Shown piece after piece: positions 54,048 through 63,713 of a DNA stretch of 64,000 nt. The stretch covers positions 39,391,126 to 39,455,125 of the forward strand of contig CM058237.1 of assembly GCA_030180135.1 (NCBI GenBank), read 5' to 3'. Position numbers and translations under genes: made by a program. Position 1 is the first letter of the stretch. Every line of letters starts with the position of its first letter. This DNA is from Orychophragmus violaceus (lineage: Eukaryota > Streptophyta > Magnoliopsida > Brassicales > Brassicaceae). Below the pieces are notes generated by a model that saw only the letters and a program-made list of their open reading frames with translations, was not told where the DNA came from and did not search any database.

Positions 54048-57000
54048 TAATTAAATATATTTATATAGCGATAAACATATGCTACGATATTAAATAAAAT
54101 AGCACTAAACATGTGCTATAAAAAAAAATATATTAAGCACTGCTATAATAGAACGAATGTATGATAGCATGTCAAAAACGCTATCGTATGGGTACCATCT
54201 ACTATAGCTGCGGATGTCATAGCATTTGTGAAAACGCTATGTATGACATATGATAGCATAATTTTCGCGCCGTCAATAAACATATTTGTTGTAGTGCATA
54301 GCAAGCTGTCTGCCATTGTGTCACTATTCAGATTGAAGACCCAGAATGGATGGTCTGATAAGAGTTTCAATGACCTCCTAGAGACTTTGCCGAAGATGTT
54401 ACCACAGGATAACGTACTACATACCTCCTTATATGATGTGAAGAAGTTTTTAAAGTCCTTTGACATGGGTTATGAAAAGATTCACGCATGTATCAATGAT
54501 TGTTGTCTATTCAGGAAGACATTGAAGAAGCTCGACAACTGTCCTAAGTGCAAAGCTTCTAGGTGGAAAGTCAATATGAGCACTGGTGAGGTGAAGAAAG
54601 GTGTCCCACAGAAAGTTCTAAGGTACTTCCCAGTAATCCCAAGGCTGAAGAGGATGTTTAGGTCTGAGGAAATGGCCAAAAATCTTAGGTGGCATTTTAC
54701 TAACAAGAGCAGTGATGGGAAACTTAGACATCCAGTAGATTCTGTGACATGGGAGCAGATGAATGATAGGTATCCTGCTTTTGCTGCAGAAGAAAGGAAC
54801 CTTCGACTTGGACTTTCAACAGATGGGTTTAATCCGTTTAATATGAAGAATAGTATGTATAGTTGTTGGCCCGTGTTGCTGGTGAACTACAATTTGCCAC
54901 CTCATCTTTGTATGAAGAAGGAGAATATCATGCTAACTTTGCTGATTCCCGGTCCACATCAACCTGGCAACGATATTGACGTCTACTTAGAACCCTTAAT
55001 AGAGGATTTGAACCAGTTGTGGAGCATAGGAGAGCTAACATATGATGCCTTCAGTAAATCTGTGTTCACTCTCAAGGCCATGCTTCTCTGGACAATCTCA
55101 GACTTCCCTGCATATGGTAATTTAGCTGGATGCAAGGTGAAGGGAAAAATGGGATGTCCCTTGTGCGGGAAACACACTGACAGTAGGTGGCTGAAGTATA
55201 GTAGGAAGCACGTGTATATGTCACATAGAAAGGGTTTGGGACCAATGCATAGGTTTCGGGTGAAGAAGGCTTGGTTTGATGGACACACTGAAAATGGCAA
55301 GAGAGCTAGGATATTATCTGGTCAAGAAATTTCTCACCAATTGAGAAACTATAAGAACAACTTTGGAAAGGTTAAAGAATCTGTGAAGAAGAGAAAAAGG
55401 ACTGTTGTAGAAGAAACTGAGATTGACTCTGCCTCTAGTGAGTCTGAGGAAGAGGAAGAAACAGAAGTAGATGAAGAGGAAATGTCAAGATGGAAGAAAA
55501 GATCTGTATTCTTCAAGTTGCCTTATTGGGAGGTATGTTAAAAGTTCAACTATTAAGTATGCATTCATTGAACAAAAATCAGATTGCCTTGTCTAATTTT
55601 GGTTTGTTTATTGTGTTTGTTACTTAGGAGCTCCCTGTGAGGCATAACTTGGATGTTATGCATATTGAGAGAAATGTGGCTGCAAGCATTGTATCAACAT
55701 TACTCCATTGTGGCAAGTCAAAGGATGGGCTTAATACTCGTAAAGATCTGGAACATTTGGGTATTAGGAAGGATCTGCATCCTAGCATCAAAGGCAAAAG
55801 GACGTACCTTCCTGCAGCACCTTGGTCTTTGTCCAAGACTGAGAAGAAAGTGTTCTGCAAGCGACTATATGACTTTAAAGGGCCTGATGGATATTGTTCT
55901 AATATATCAAGGGGCGTTTCTTTGGAAGACAGTAAGGTATCTGGTCTTAAATCACATGACTACCATGTCCTGATGCAGCAGTTCCTACCAGTTGCTCTTA
56001 GAGGTTTACTGCCTAAAGGTCCACGGATAGCAATTGCACGGTTATGTGCATTTTTCAACCGTTTGTGTCAAAGGGTGATTGATAGGGACCAGATTGCAGC
56101 AATGGAAGCACAGGTTGTGGAAACTATATGCATGTTTGAGAGATTTTTTCCTCCCACCTTCTTTGATATCATGGTCCACTTGACTGTTCATCTAGGAAGA
56201 GAAGCTAGATTAAGTGGACCAGTGCATTTCCGTTGGATGTACCCATTTGAAAGGTATACTCTCCACTATATCATACTTGTAATACAATTACTTATTAATC
56301 TGGTATGATAGTAATACCCTTTTTTACTATGTCTAGGTACATGAAGGTGCTCAAAGACTTTGTCAGAAACCCTGCCAGACCCGAGGGATGTATTGCTGAG
56401 TCCTATCTAGCAGAAGAATGCATGCAATTCTGTAGCGACTTTCTCAAAAGAACAACAAGTGTAGAGGAGAAACTGGACAGGAATACGGATTATGAGAGTC
56501 AATCCATATTAGAGGGTCGTCCAATATCTGCAGCCACAACAGTTAATCTATCTGAGATGGAGACGAGAATAGCCCACCTTGCAGTCATCCAGAATATGTC
56601 TGTGGTTGATCCATATGTGGAGTAAGTCTAAAGAATGTTTTAGATTTAATTAGTCATTGATTTGTTATGTGTTTAGTCTGATATCTTCCTTTTTTACTCT
56701 TACAAGCATGCATCTACAACATCTACAAGATTCCAATGCAAGATGCAGTCGTGATGCTACATATTTATGGAGTCTTCATACTCAGAAGTTTGCTTCCTGG
56801 TTGAAAGAACAGGCAAGACTTATTAAACATTTTGGCTTTATGTTCTTTATATTAATGTGCAAGGAGTTGAACTTTTACTTGTGAATATTGCTAGGTGCCC
56901 ATCGACTCGGAAACTCATGATGAAACACTAAAGTGGTTGGCATATGGTCCACGCAGTAGTGCTAGATCATATACAGGTTACATTGTGAATGGTCAGCGGT

Positions 57001-57494
57001 TTCACACCCACTCAGTCCATAAAGAAAGTCAAAACAGTGGTGTCTTTTATGAAGCAACTGCAATGTGTAGATCAAGTGCGAGAGACACATCTCAAGTTGC
57101 TGACCTTGTATCTTACTATGGGAGAGTGGTAGACATCATCTTACTGGATTACAATGTGTTCTACGTACCTCTCTTCCGATGTCAGTGGGCAGTAAGGGGT
57201 AATGGTGTTAAGGTGGAGGATGGGTACACACTGGTCAACTTGAATCAGTGTCAAGTTTCCTTCATGAGGGATCCATATATATTGGCTTCACAGGCCAAGC
57301 AGGTTTTTTACTCCAGAGAGGATGACACATCAAATTGGTATGTTGTGCTAAGAGGTTCTTCAAGGAGATACAGTGAGGAAGAGGAAGGAGATGAGATTGC
57401 AGAGATTGGACCATTGCCGACAACTGTTGACTTTGACCTTGAAAATGAAGAAACTCAGAATGCCCGTAGTGATTGTGAAGGAATATATGTTTGA
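50765..57494 (+). CDS. CACTA transposase TNPD, seven-exon frame, exon 2 split by CACTA-3
   Basis: Exons: 50765-50796, 50880-51294 joined in the ancestor to 54300-55532, then 55628-56253, 56337-56621, 56707-56812, 56895-57494. These sum to 3297 nt (1098 codons plus stop) with no internal stop. Residues 1-46 hold the transposase-associated domain (WVHLCRLDPAYERGAWDFV, CPCKDC at 39-44). Transposase_21 follows from about 150, with LSTDGFNPF (Asp near 324), CPLCGKH, and LPVRHNLDVMHIE (Asp near 569). A DUF4218-like region (FMERFFPPTF..-type; HFRWMYPFER) and a DUF4216-like C-terminus (VDIILLDYNVFYVPLF) complete the usual TNPD order. Introns are GT-AG except one GC-AG at 56813. The protein would cut and join element ends. 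CACTA-3 now interrupts it after residue 149. Confidence 0.88.
52102..52410 (+). pseudogene. Captured chimeric exon in CACTA-3 beginning with a PDI-like piece
   Basis: After a good acceptor (TTGCTGCAG at about 52145) the frame reads FFNSNGVVLVEFFAP, the strand before the redox motif of a plant PDI-like 2-2/2-3 thioredoxin domain. WCGHC is missing. It changes at once to MTLFSDRHVRKSVERLV and HIEKVCQYIPELNKSSLLD, which I do not recognise. A GT donor follows RDISDG. The next exon-like block (about 52600-52676, KFKSDETLKLLHQVLFGRRGK) belongs with the unknown part. This looks like pieces of two host genes fused in the element. Confidence 0.5.
53031..53202 (+). pseudogene. Captured exon resembling an ANP/NPK1-type MAPKKK segment
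   Basis: An acceptor GCAG precedes HPFVTGEHKESHPEKSNNS; the frame continues FRWRDGDSDDLCQTD and ends at a GT donor after DLNK. HPFVTG at the end of a kinase domain, followed by a GDSDDMC-like stretch, recalls the ANP/NPK1 mitogen-activated kinase kinase kinases. The match is short and from memory, so the assignment is tentative. Only the segment just after the kinase fold would be present. Confidence 0.35.
54007..54046. repeat. (AT)n microsatellite
   Basis: About 19 AT dinucleotides near the right end of CACTA-3. Confidence 0.95.
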
Positions 57495-57672
57495 TTGAAT
57501 TGTGTGTTGATTGCTTTTTTGTGTGTGTGTGGCTGTTGTTTGAATTGTGTGTTGATTGCATTGTTTTGCCACATTGTGTCTTTTTTTGGTTTTTTGGAAG
57601 TTGTATAGCAGTGTAGGTAATCACTCTGACAGTGTACTAATTAATTATATTGTTTGTTTCAGGTGAGCTAAC

Positions 57673-60600
57673 ATGGGACGCAAGAAGCACATTGCACAAA
57701 GGAAAAACAAGCAAGTCACTAAGGAGGTGCCGGCCAAAGGAGATACAGACGACGTGGAACATTTGGGAGTTGTGTATTACCAAACACATACCGAAGGTAT
57801 ACAACAGCCAGAAGAACAAGCTCAGGATGTTGCGGAAGAACCAAAGGATGATGAGCATCAGCAAGATGAAGCACAAGCTCAGGCAGATGATGGAGCAACA
57901 CAGGCAGCACACTCTGAACAAGAAAACCATGATGACGGGATGGGAGGGCTTGATGGTGAAACACAAATGGAGAAAGAAGGAGAAGATGAGGAACCAGTCG
58001 TAGGTGAAGAGCTTGATGGTGAGATGGAGATGTGTGACCAGCCTGCAACTGGAGATCAACCAAAGCGTAAGAAACACAGAGGACCAACAAAGATGAAGAA
58101 CATAGCCAAGGATCCAAATTTTAGAGAGAGAGTTGAGTTCACTGATATGGGAGATCCTGTTGGTGTGGGATCAGTGAAACTATCATCATATCTTGGTCCT
58201 TTAGTTCGAGAACATGTTCCTGTCACAGTTGAAGATTGGAGAAAACTCAGTGAGGAAGTGAAAATTGTTCTGTGGAAATCTGTTCAGGTAACTTTTCCTT
58301 TTTAATAAGCCTATGTGTCTTTTTGTTTATGAATGTTTGATTGTAAGCTTTGTGTTTTGTTGGTGTTTGAATACAGGCTAGGTTTGAACTCGATGAAGAG
58401 TACCAAAAGACTGCAGTGTTGAAGCAAATGGGATGTCTGTGGAGGGCTTCTAAATCACGACTAGTCACACAGTTGAGAAGTAAAGCTACTACTAACCAAG
58501 AGAGGATGAAACTTAGACCGAAGAATGTCACACCAACAGATTGGCGCAAGTTTGTCAAACAAAAGACCAGCTCAACCTTTAAGGTATTGTCTTGCAATAC
58601 ACATGAGTTTCCATATTCAGTAATATCTTGCTAATATGATGGTGACAGGTTGTAAGTGATTCCTACAAAGAAAGGAGGAAGAAGCAAATACCTCACACTT
58701 GTAGCCGTAGAGGGATGGTCAGACTAGCTGAAGACATGGTACTAACCATTTAGTTATTTCTGCTAATACGGATATTTAGTGTAATGGCTTGTATCAATCA
58801 TGACTTCTATTTTCACAGAAAAGAGAAAGTGGAGAGACAAGTCAAGTCACTAGGCTGAAGGTGTGGGTCAAGTCACGTACCAAAAAAAATGGTACACCAG
58901 TCAATACAATTGCAGCAGAGAAGATTGTAAGTATAGTAGTTATTAAGTATATTACTTAGTTCCTTGTCTGTTATCCAGTTTTTGCATCTGATTACTGACA
59001 TGATTCTTTTGCAGAAAAAGGCAGCTGAGATCATTGACAATGAGCATGGCCCAGCAAATTCAACTGACCCTAGTATGGACCAGCTTTCCCAACTATTGGG
59101 ACCTGATAATCCGGGCCGTTTGAGGGCTATGGGCAGAAACATAGGGAAGACCAAGTTACATTGTTTTGAGGTTAAGAAACATTTTATGGCTGATATGGAA
59201 GAGAAACAGAATCGATTGCAACACAAAGTGAAGGAGTTAGAAGATGAACTTGCAAAGTTTAAACATGTAAGGCATAACTTGGACTATGTTTTGATAAGAT
59301 GGATGTTAATTTTACATTTTGACTATGTTACTCTGTCTCAGTGCAAGGAACCTGAAATGGGAGAAAATTCAGCTGCTGCTAGAGCCAAAGTAAGTCAACA
59401 ATACATTATGTTTATTCATGATGTTTTTGAAATGTATATGTCTGACATTTTCCAATTGAACAATTTGCAGAGTGTTAACAAACGTGCACATCCTAAGTGT
59501 GTGTTGGTAGACTGGTCTGGTTCTGATGCGAACGTCGCTGAGGGAAGAGTTTTGTCGACTGATCCAGAGGATGATATCAATGGCATCCCATTAGGCCCTC
59601 TAGCAGTTAAAGTGTTTGTGGACACTGCACTCAAGTCGGATGCCTTTCTCTGGAGACCTGCACCTGAGATGCATAATGTTGCGCAAGCCGTTGGGGAGAT
59701 GATTGCATGGCCTGCAAGTAATTGCGTCGTTCTTGACCATGGACTCCTTTCAGATGACATTCCTCTTATGGTAATGTTTCTTCTTTAGAACAATGTATTA
59801 GTTGTTTGGTTTATTGATATCTGTTGGAATGTTAAGCTTGACAGATTCAAATGTTTTATGCATGTTTCTAATAGAGCCCAACGCCCAATTCTGTGAACAA
59901 ATGCAAACTTCTGAATTGGTGTGGCAATGATGAGGTAATTGCGGAAGGACGGTGGCAGTGTGAGGAACCAAAAGCATTGGTGAATGGTGTTCCTCTTGGA
60001 CCCAATGCAGTGAAAGTGTTTGTTGATGTGGTACGTGAACCAGACACTTTCCTATGGAGGCCAACAGCAGAGATGATCTACATTCGAGACTCTTTGAAGA
60101 CCTTTGTTGCCTGGCCTGCAAATAAGTGTGTGTTTCAAGATGATAACTCCACATTTCAGGGACCTCTTCAACAGAAGCAAGCTTCAGCTGCGAAGACATC
60201 AAGTGCGAGAGCAGCATCAGCATCTCCAACTCAGAAATCTCCCACACAGAAATGTCCTACAGAGAAAACTCCAACTCAGAAATCTCCCAAAAAGATTTCT
60301 CCAAAGCCTAGTCCTAAGAAACCACAGGCAGCCCACTCCCCTCTTAGAAGATCTCAGGTAATTTTCTTAATCCTTGAAGTGAATTTGCTGCTAGAGTTTG
60401 TTTATTCCAGGGTAATGAGATCCTTGGTTTGTCTTTCTTTTGTTGTAGCGTCTCGGTCCAAATGAAACTGGTAGGGAAAATCAGAAGTGCAGGCTGTTGT
60501 CAATTGCTGGGAAGAAACAGGTGGTTGCTGAGGGACGTTGGGCTTCAGACAATCCAGACCAAAAGGTTCATTTTGTTCCTTTGGGGCCTAATGCTGTGAG

Positions 60601-60727
60601 AGTATGGGTTGATATAGTGAAGGTCGGTGGTGCAGCAGTTTGGAGGCCTTCGTCTGAAATCGAGTGCATGGGAGATGCAATTGGTTCATCCATTGCATGG
60701 CCAAAGGAGAAAGTCATCTTGTGTTAA
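57673..60727 (+). CDS. TNPA-like second transposase gene (Transposase_24 plus three C-terminal modules)
   Basis: Nine exons: 57673-58287, 58377-58583, 58649-58738, 58819-58926, 59015-59266, 59342-59389, 59471-59770, 59875-60357, 60449-60727. They total 2382 nt (793 residues), and every intron is in phase 0 with GT-AG ends. After an acidic, Gln-rich N-terminus, residues ~130-350 match the plant Ptta/En/Spm transposase family (RGPTKMKNIAKDP; SSYLGPLVREHVPVTVEDWR; GCLWRASKSRL; KKQIPHTCSRRGM). A coiled coil follows (MEEKQNRLQHKVKELEDELAKF). The last three exons each encode one ~85-residue module of the DUF8039 kind (EGR..., PLGP.AVKV.VD, WRP..E, WP...C), separated by a PTQKS-rich basic linker. 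The protein probably binds the subterminal repeats. Confidence 0.88.
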
Positions 60728-61288
60728 AGCTTATCAGGTTTCAAGTTTCATTAGCTAAAACTATGTGATGTGTTGTGTGTTAAGACTTGACTTATGTTTC
60801 GGATTGGTAATGTGTTGTTGGTATGAAACATGTTTGATATTTTGTATGGAATGAATTTGTGTTTCTAAGCAGGTTTTGGAAAATGATCATATATGCAATA
60901 GTATGCACATTAATATATAATGCCATCACAACAAATATAATGACATATATCTACTTGTTATAATTTCCTCTGAAATAGCACAATACAAGAGCTATAACTT
61001 TTAAAACAAAATATATGTGAATGCTATTACTAAATGTATTAGGGCATTGAAATAAAGCTATAACATATGTTTCAATGGCAAACAAAACTAAAGCTATGAT
61101 AAGTTAACCAAATAATAGCATGAACAAACAATGCTATAATATATGTAAATTATTATAGCATTGACAAAAACGCTATCGTGTCTGGCCTACCTATTATAGC
61201 TGGGGCAGACATAGCATTATCACAAACGCCATCATATACATACAATGGCGTTTTTCGTGTGCTAAGAATAGAGCTTTTTCTTGTAGTG
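60728..61288 (+). other. 3' subterminal region of CACTA-2
   Basis: Non-coding. The last ~350 bp hold many TATAGC/GCTATNA motifs in both orientations, the expected binding array for the TNPA-like protein, ending at the terminal CACTA inverted repeat. Confidence 0.7.
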
Positions 61289-61530
61289 TTTGGGTCGATT
61301 AGGCCTCTAAATTCGTGTTTACCATAATTCGTGGTTTACCATTGTTTTGGGTCGATTAGGACTCTAAATTCGTGTTTACCATTGGTTTGGGTCGATTAAG
61401 ACTTGGTTTACCATTGTTTTGGGTCGATTCAGACTTGGTTTACCATTGTTTTGGGTCGATTTGGACTTGGTTTACCATTGTTTTTGGTTGATTAGGACTT
61501 TAAATTCGTGTTTACCATTGTTTTGGACTC
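61289..61530. repeat. Minisatellite, right part
   Basis: Continues the ACCATTGTTTTGGGTCGATTAGGAC array after CACTA-2 for about six units. Confidence 0.9.
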
Positions 61531-62023
61531 ATTGGATTTAAATCGTAGTGCACTGTTCATGCGATAGTAGAACTATGTATAACTAGTAGAACTCGTATTA
61601 TTGAAAATCATGAGTTATTGATTAAAATATGGTGGACAACTAGTGTTATTGAATGAGGTTTTGTTGTTGTTTCTGCATGATAGAATCAATAATAACTCGA
61701 ATGAGGTTTTGTTATTGAATGAGGTTTTGTTGTTGTTTCTACATATTTGATTGATGCTCAGTAATACTGGTAATACTAGTATTACTATGAGAATTGTGAA
61801 ATTTGTAAAATTATAATAACAAGTATCATTCTAACAAAATCTAAATTAATCAACATAAAACTACCAGATTTATAAGTTAGTCGAATTATGTGTTAATCGA
61901 CTAAATGGACATATAATGAAAGAAACAACACTATATTGATCTTATACTTTTTTCGACGAAATTATAATTTTATTTATCTTAAAAATGCAAATTCAGAATA
62001 CAATGTTTGAGTTAACCAAATGA
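61531..62023. other. Non-coding interval
   Basis: A local direct repeat (GAATGAGGTTTTGTTGTTG near 61650 and 61720) and otherwise AT-rich sequence; no gene seen. Confidence 0.5.
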
Positions 62024-62686
62024 TTACAAAGACAATAGACAGAATTTCCGAATAGAAATTATTGCATAAGCAGATATATGCACTATATATTGAAATCGAT
62101 ACAATTTGAGTAGTAAATTTGACGATGCTTTCCGAAGTAAAGACTTATCCGCTAACAGAGATTTAACTCTGCTATTTTTCTTCTCCAGATACGATCTTCT
62201 TTTGATGCGAATTGTGTGCTTGGCTTGCGATTCTTGGCTAAAGCTCGTAATTACACACCGCATAATGAAACTCATTGCTTCCGTTAGTTGAAATTCTGTT
62301 TCTACAATTAGAGGCCAATGCTTTCGTATCCAATACCTTTTATCAGGGGTTGGCTTTGACTTTATCCTCTTTGAATGAAACCTTTGACATTGTTTCTGAT
62401 TACTGGTTGAAGTAATCAAACCCTTGTTATCTTCCTCACCGATCTTAAAGTCTCTATCCCAATCTACAGCTTGGTCCTTTCCCGTTCGATTATTTCCTTC
62501 TTGTAAGTATTCTTCTATAAACACATCTTTAATCACCGCCAAATCATTGAATCCATATAGTAAAAAAATAAGGAAATGCAAGTGTTTGTCCCTGGGGTTG
62601 TCATCTTCCCACCACCCTTTTGTGATAATCAACTCATAAAACAAATGGCAAATCTGATTTAAACGGCTACTACAGTGATATTTCAA
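62024..62686 (-). CDS. Hypothetical protein exon, unrecognised
   Basis: A 220-codon minus-strand ORF with mixed, ordinary composition (WWEDDNPRDKHLHFLIFLLYG; DWDRDFKIGEEDNKG; RYWIRKHWPLIVETEFQLTEA). It is long for chance in AT-rich DNA and shows a basic, Lys/Arg-rich C-terminal half. I recognise no domain. It lies just downstream, on the same strand, of the ORF at 62729-63082, with a GTAAGT donor at about 62725 and a possible acceptor near 62670, so the two could be exons of one gene. The true start is unknown. Confidence 0.4.
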   Translation of the reverse strand: MKYHCSSRLNQICHLFYELIITKGWWEDDNPRDKHLHFLIFLLYGFNDLAVIKDVFIEEYLQEGNNRTGKDQAVDWDRDFKIGEEDNKGLITSTSNQKQCQRFHSKRIKSKPTPDKRYWIRKHWPLIVETEFQLTEAMSFIMRCVITSFSQESQAKHTIRIKRRSYLEKKNSRVKSLLADKSLLRKASSNLLLKLYRFQYIVHISAYAIISIRKFCLLSL

Positions 62687-62728
62687 TACATGAACTTCAA
62701 GTAGTTCATGAATATGTAACTTACAAAA

Positions 62729-63082
62729 CTAGAAGCGTAAACTTCTACATGAAAGCCGGCTGAAACTGTGGTGACGATGTCCCCGGAAAGAAACTCTACT
62801 GATGAGAGACATTAAACACTTCGTCAACGAAGATCGAAACCAAGCGAAATAGAAGAACGGAAACTTGTGTGGAGAAAATGGACCAAACATAAAAAGGGGA
62901 CCGTGAACGTTTGTGATGAATTGATGACCAATTGATTTTATACAAATTGGTAACAGAGATTTGAGTGAAAGTACACCGGCATAACAGATCTTCAACACCA
63001 AATTGAGAAAAATAAACAAGAAAAGAGATGTGGCTATAATAAATAGAGGCACAATGCCGGTATGACGCCGATCACCGGCCAT
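62729..63082 (-). CDS. Hypothetical N-terminal exon with a membrane segment
   Basis: Begins MAGDRRHTGIVPLFIIATSL in a fair start context (GTATGGCC). A hydrophobic stretch at residues ~10-35 (IVPLFIIATSLFLFIFLNLV) would be a signal anchor. The remainder is Ser/Phe/Arg-rich and may be intronic read-through. It is arranged head to head with the F-box-like gene, whose ATG is 630 bp away. Family not recognised. Confidence 0.4.
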   Translation of the reverse strand: MAGDRRHTGIVPLFIIATSLFLFIFLNLVLKICYAGVLSLKSLLPICIKSIGHQFITNVHGPLFMFGPFSPHKFPFFYFAWFRSSLTKCLMSLISRVSFRGHRHHSFSRLSCRSLRF

Positions 63083-63560
63083 ACACGTGATTTTGACGGT
63101 GGTTTTTTGCAGTGGCGACTATTGCGAGAGAAACCAAATAAGTAAGAATTTTTTTTTTAAATGAATATTTTAAACAAATTATTGTATACAACATAAATAA
63201 TTACATGTTAATCGATTTATATCAATTGTAAAACTACAAAACACAATTTTAGATTAGGTAATACTAAATAAACTAAAAACCATAAAAAATAGAACTATTT
63301 GCAAATTCCGTAAAACTAATATCTTAGATAAAACTATGTGTTAAGTTTTGGTTCTCTGTATTTGTATCTCATATAAACCGATTTGACGTTTATGCTTCTC
63401 AAACTATTGTCAAATCACAACGTCTAATGGAGCCATTTAATGCAGGGGACAAGCAAGCCGTCAATCTCAAACCCAAGAAAGATGCCATCATCATTACACG
63501 TCTCTGCGAATCCGGCAAACTGTCACGTCTCTGCGTCCATAAGACGCTACTCTAAAGATC
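63083..63560. other. Intergenic region between divergent genes
   Basis: AT-rich, then (63410-63560) a less AT-rich stretch leading to the promoter of the F-box-like gene. No ORF. Confidence 0.5.
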
Positions 63561-63576
63561 ATTGGTCAAAAATACT

Positions 63577-63587
63577 TTTTATAAATA
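63577..63587 (+). promoter_or_regulatory. TATA box of the F-box-like gene
   Basis: TTTTATAAATA about 130 bp upstream of the ATG, with an ATTGG (reverse CCAAT) at 63561. Transcription would start near 63615. Confidence 0.5.
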
Positions 63588-63621
63588 CTGAGACGATGAT
63601 CCCATAACCATCGAGCAAGAG

Positions 63622-63700
63622 AAGTTCGAAAATCAGAGAGACGTTCGAAAAACAGAGAGAAGTTCGAAAAACAGAGAGAAATTCGAAAAACAGAAAAGAA
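63622..63700. repeat. 20-bp tandem repeat in the putative 5' UTR
   Basis: Four copies of GTTCGAAAAACAGAGAGA with small changes, just before the start codon. Confidence 0.85.
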
Positions 63701-63713
63701 CTCACCCATAACC

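Larger units (their letters stand above)
51295..54296 (+). mobile_element. CACTA-3, gene-carrying CACTA element nested in TNPD exon 2
   Basis: Starts CACTACAAAAAAAGTCC and ends TTGTTGTAGTG with duplication CAT (51292-51294, 54297-54299). Removing it and one CAT restores an unbroken transposase codon series. Its left end matches the reverse complement of the CACTA-1 right end, and its right end the CACTA-1 left end, over at least 100 bp each, so they are one family. It encodes no transposase; the interior has plus-strand exon-like blocks with GT/AG borders. Confidence 0.92.
49533..61288 (+). mobile_element. CACTA-2, complete CACTA (En/Spm) transposon
   Basis: Starts CACTACAAAAATTATG and ends TTTCTTGTAGTG with target duplication TTT (49530-49532, 61289-61291). 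It split a minisatellite whose phase resumes exactly at 61289. Subterminal ATAGC/GCTAT motifs occur at both ends. Two plus-strand spliced genes follow each other: TNPD (50765-57494) and a TNPA-like gene (57673-60727), 178 bp apart. Both reading frames are open through all splice junctions once CACTA-3 is removed, so this was an autonomous element until recently. Confidence 0.93.

Noticed and set aside
57637..58117. Minus-strand ORFs of up to 146 codons opposite the TNPA-like gene
   Set aside because: Antisense shadows of an exon rich in GAA/CAA codons; the plus-strand frame continues through splice sites and has family motifs.
49120..61530. Regular repeats as a CRISPR-like array
   Set aside because: Plant genome; units are contiguous minisatellite copies with variable length and no unique spacers or cas genes.
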